DNA of 5,913 nt from Candidatus Dadabacteria bacterium (lineage in GTDB: Bacteria; Desulfobacterota_D; UBA1144; Nemesobacterales; UBA2774). Positions 5,572 through 5,913 of this stretch are shown here, piece by piece. The stretch is from NCBI GenBank assembly GCA_004356555.1, contig SMWY01000131.1, positions 1-5,913 on the forward strand, read 5' to 3'. Position 1 is the first letter of the stretch. Each line of letters opens with the position of its first letter. The translations under genes and the position numbers were made by a program. The notes under the pieces were generated by a model that was not told the DNA's origin, did not search any database, and saw only the letters and a program-made list of their open reading frames with translations.

Positions 5572-5601
5572 ATATTAAGTTTACATCATAAATCTACCCA
5601 A
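5572..5601 (-). promoter_or_regulatory. Possible promoter of the XRE-membrane protein-lipoprotein operon
   Basis: On the minus strand, TTGGGT (-35, 5596-5601) and TAATAT (-10, 5572-5577) are 18 bases apart. The start would be near 5565, with a leader of about 50 bases that includes the GGAGG site. The match is partial. A perfect TATAAT at 5534-5539 is closer to the gene but has no -35 and would start the transcript inside the ribosome site. Confidence 0.3.
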
Positions 5602-5745
5602 TAGCAAGACTATTTAGGCCAAAAATGATAACAATTTCAAGAAGTAAAAGCCAATTCTTAGAGGAGTGCCTGGCCTGGAATACAGTGCTTGTAAATGAAC
5701 AGGAAATTTCATGGGATAACCTATAGAGAGTTATTTAAAGTAACA

Positions 5746-5818
5746 TGCCCGGAGACAGAATCGAACTGCCGACACGAGGATTTTCAATCCTCTGCTCTAC
5801 CGACTGAGCTATCCGGGC
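5746..5818 (-). tRNA. tRNA-Phe (anticodon GAA)
   Basis: The minus strand folds into a complete 73-base cloverleaf. The acceptor stem is GCCCGGA/TCCGGGC with discriminator A at 5746. The D stem is GCTC/GAGC around AGTCGGTA, and the anticodon stem is GAGGA/TCCTC. The anticodon loop is TTGAAAA, with anticodon GAA at 5783-5785. The T arm is GGCAG/CTGTC around TTCGATT, with one G-T wobble. GAA reads the Phe codons UUC and UUU. The 3' CCA is not encoded and must be added by the nucleotidyltransferase. No tRNA neighbour is present within the window. No clear T-run terminator follows it, and no second copy of its 3' end, as an integrated element would leave, was found. Confidence 0.97.
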
Positions 5819-5913
5819 ATACTGAATTTTGCAAGAAATTCGGTCATTGTGAATAAAGTGTTCTGGGTTAATCCAAAAAGCGATTGTTATTCTACCTAAA
5901 TACAAATTTACAC

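Noticed and set aside
5746..5818. tRNA-Phe as the attachment site of an integrated element
   Set aside because: No integrase gene is next to it and no duplicate of its 3' end occurs in the window.
5824..5841. Short inverted repeat GAATTT/AAATTC just upstream of the tRNA
   Set aside because: Six A/T-rich pairs are expected by chance at this composition, and it does not match a promoter or known control site.

Overview
The window is about 38-40% G+C by eye and bacterial. It carries one tRNA gene, a bacterial RNase R, a lipoprotein with a lipobox, and Shine-Dalgarno sites such as AGGAGG. The lipoprotein and the Cys-rich protein resemble those of Gram-negative, deltaproteobacterium-like or deep-branching uncultivated lineages. 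No gene here settles the phylum. No phage, CRISPR array or rRNA is visible.

Layout. Positions 1-407 are a scar of two decayed insertion sequences facing each other. A plus-strand integrase tail is broken by an in-frame TGA, and a minus-strand IS3-type transposase tail is cut and frameshifted at its 5' end. Next, on the minus strand, is rnr (485-2425), a compact RNase R that appears to have only one N-terminal OB domain. A 250-base AT-rich gap follows, with divergent promoters and an inverted repeat. It leads to a plus-strand gene for a 63-residue protein with two membrane segments (2675-2866). That gene converges on a minus-strand gene for a 212-residue protein with a dense N-terminal cysteine cluster, a likely zinc-binding protein of unknown function (2894-3532).

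Positions 3533-4000 hold no standard gene. The part nearest 3533 looks like a leader with a promoter and a short overlapping reading frame. The part at 3682-3780 contains a coding-like fragment. From 5516 down to 4001 runs a tight minus-strand operon of three overlapping genes: an XRE-family DNA-binding protein, a two-pass membrane protein with an extracytoplasmic sensor-like domain but no recognisable output domain, and a small lipoprotein with an FxLYD-like beta-sandwich. A tRNA-Phe(GAA) gene closes the window (5746-5818, minus).

How the genes may work together. rnr, the Cys-rich gene and the tRNA are ordinary chromosomal genes. The three-gene operon is the most system-like part. The overlaps (10 bases and ATGA) imply coordinated translation, and the parts suggest an envelope-sensing unit that reports to a cytoplasmic DNA-binding protein. 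That function is inferred from architecture and gene order only.
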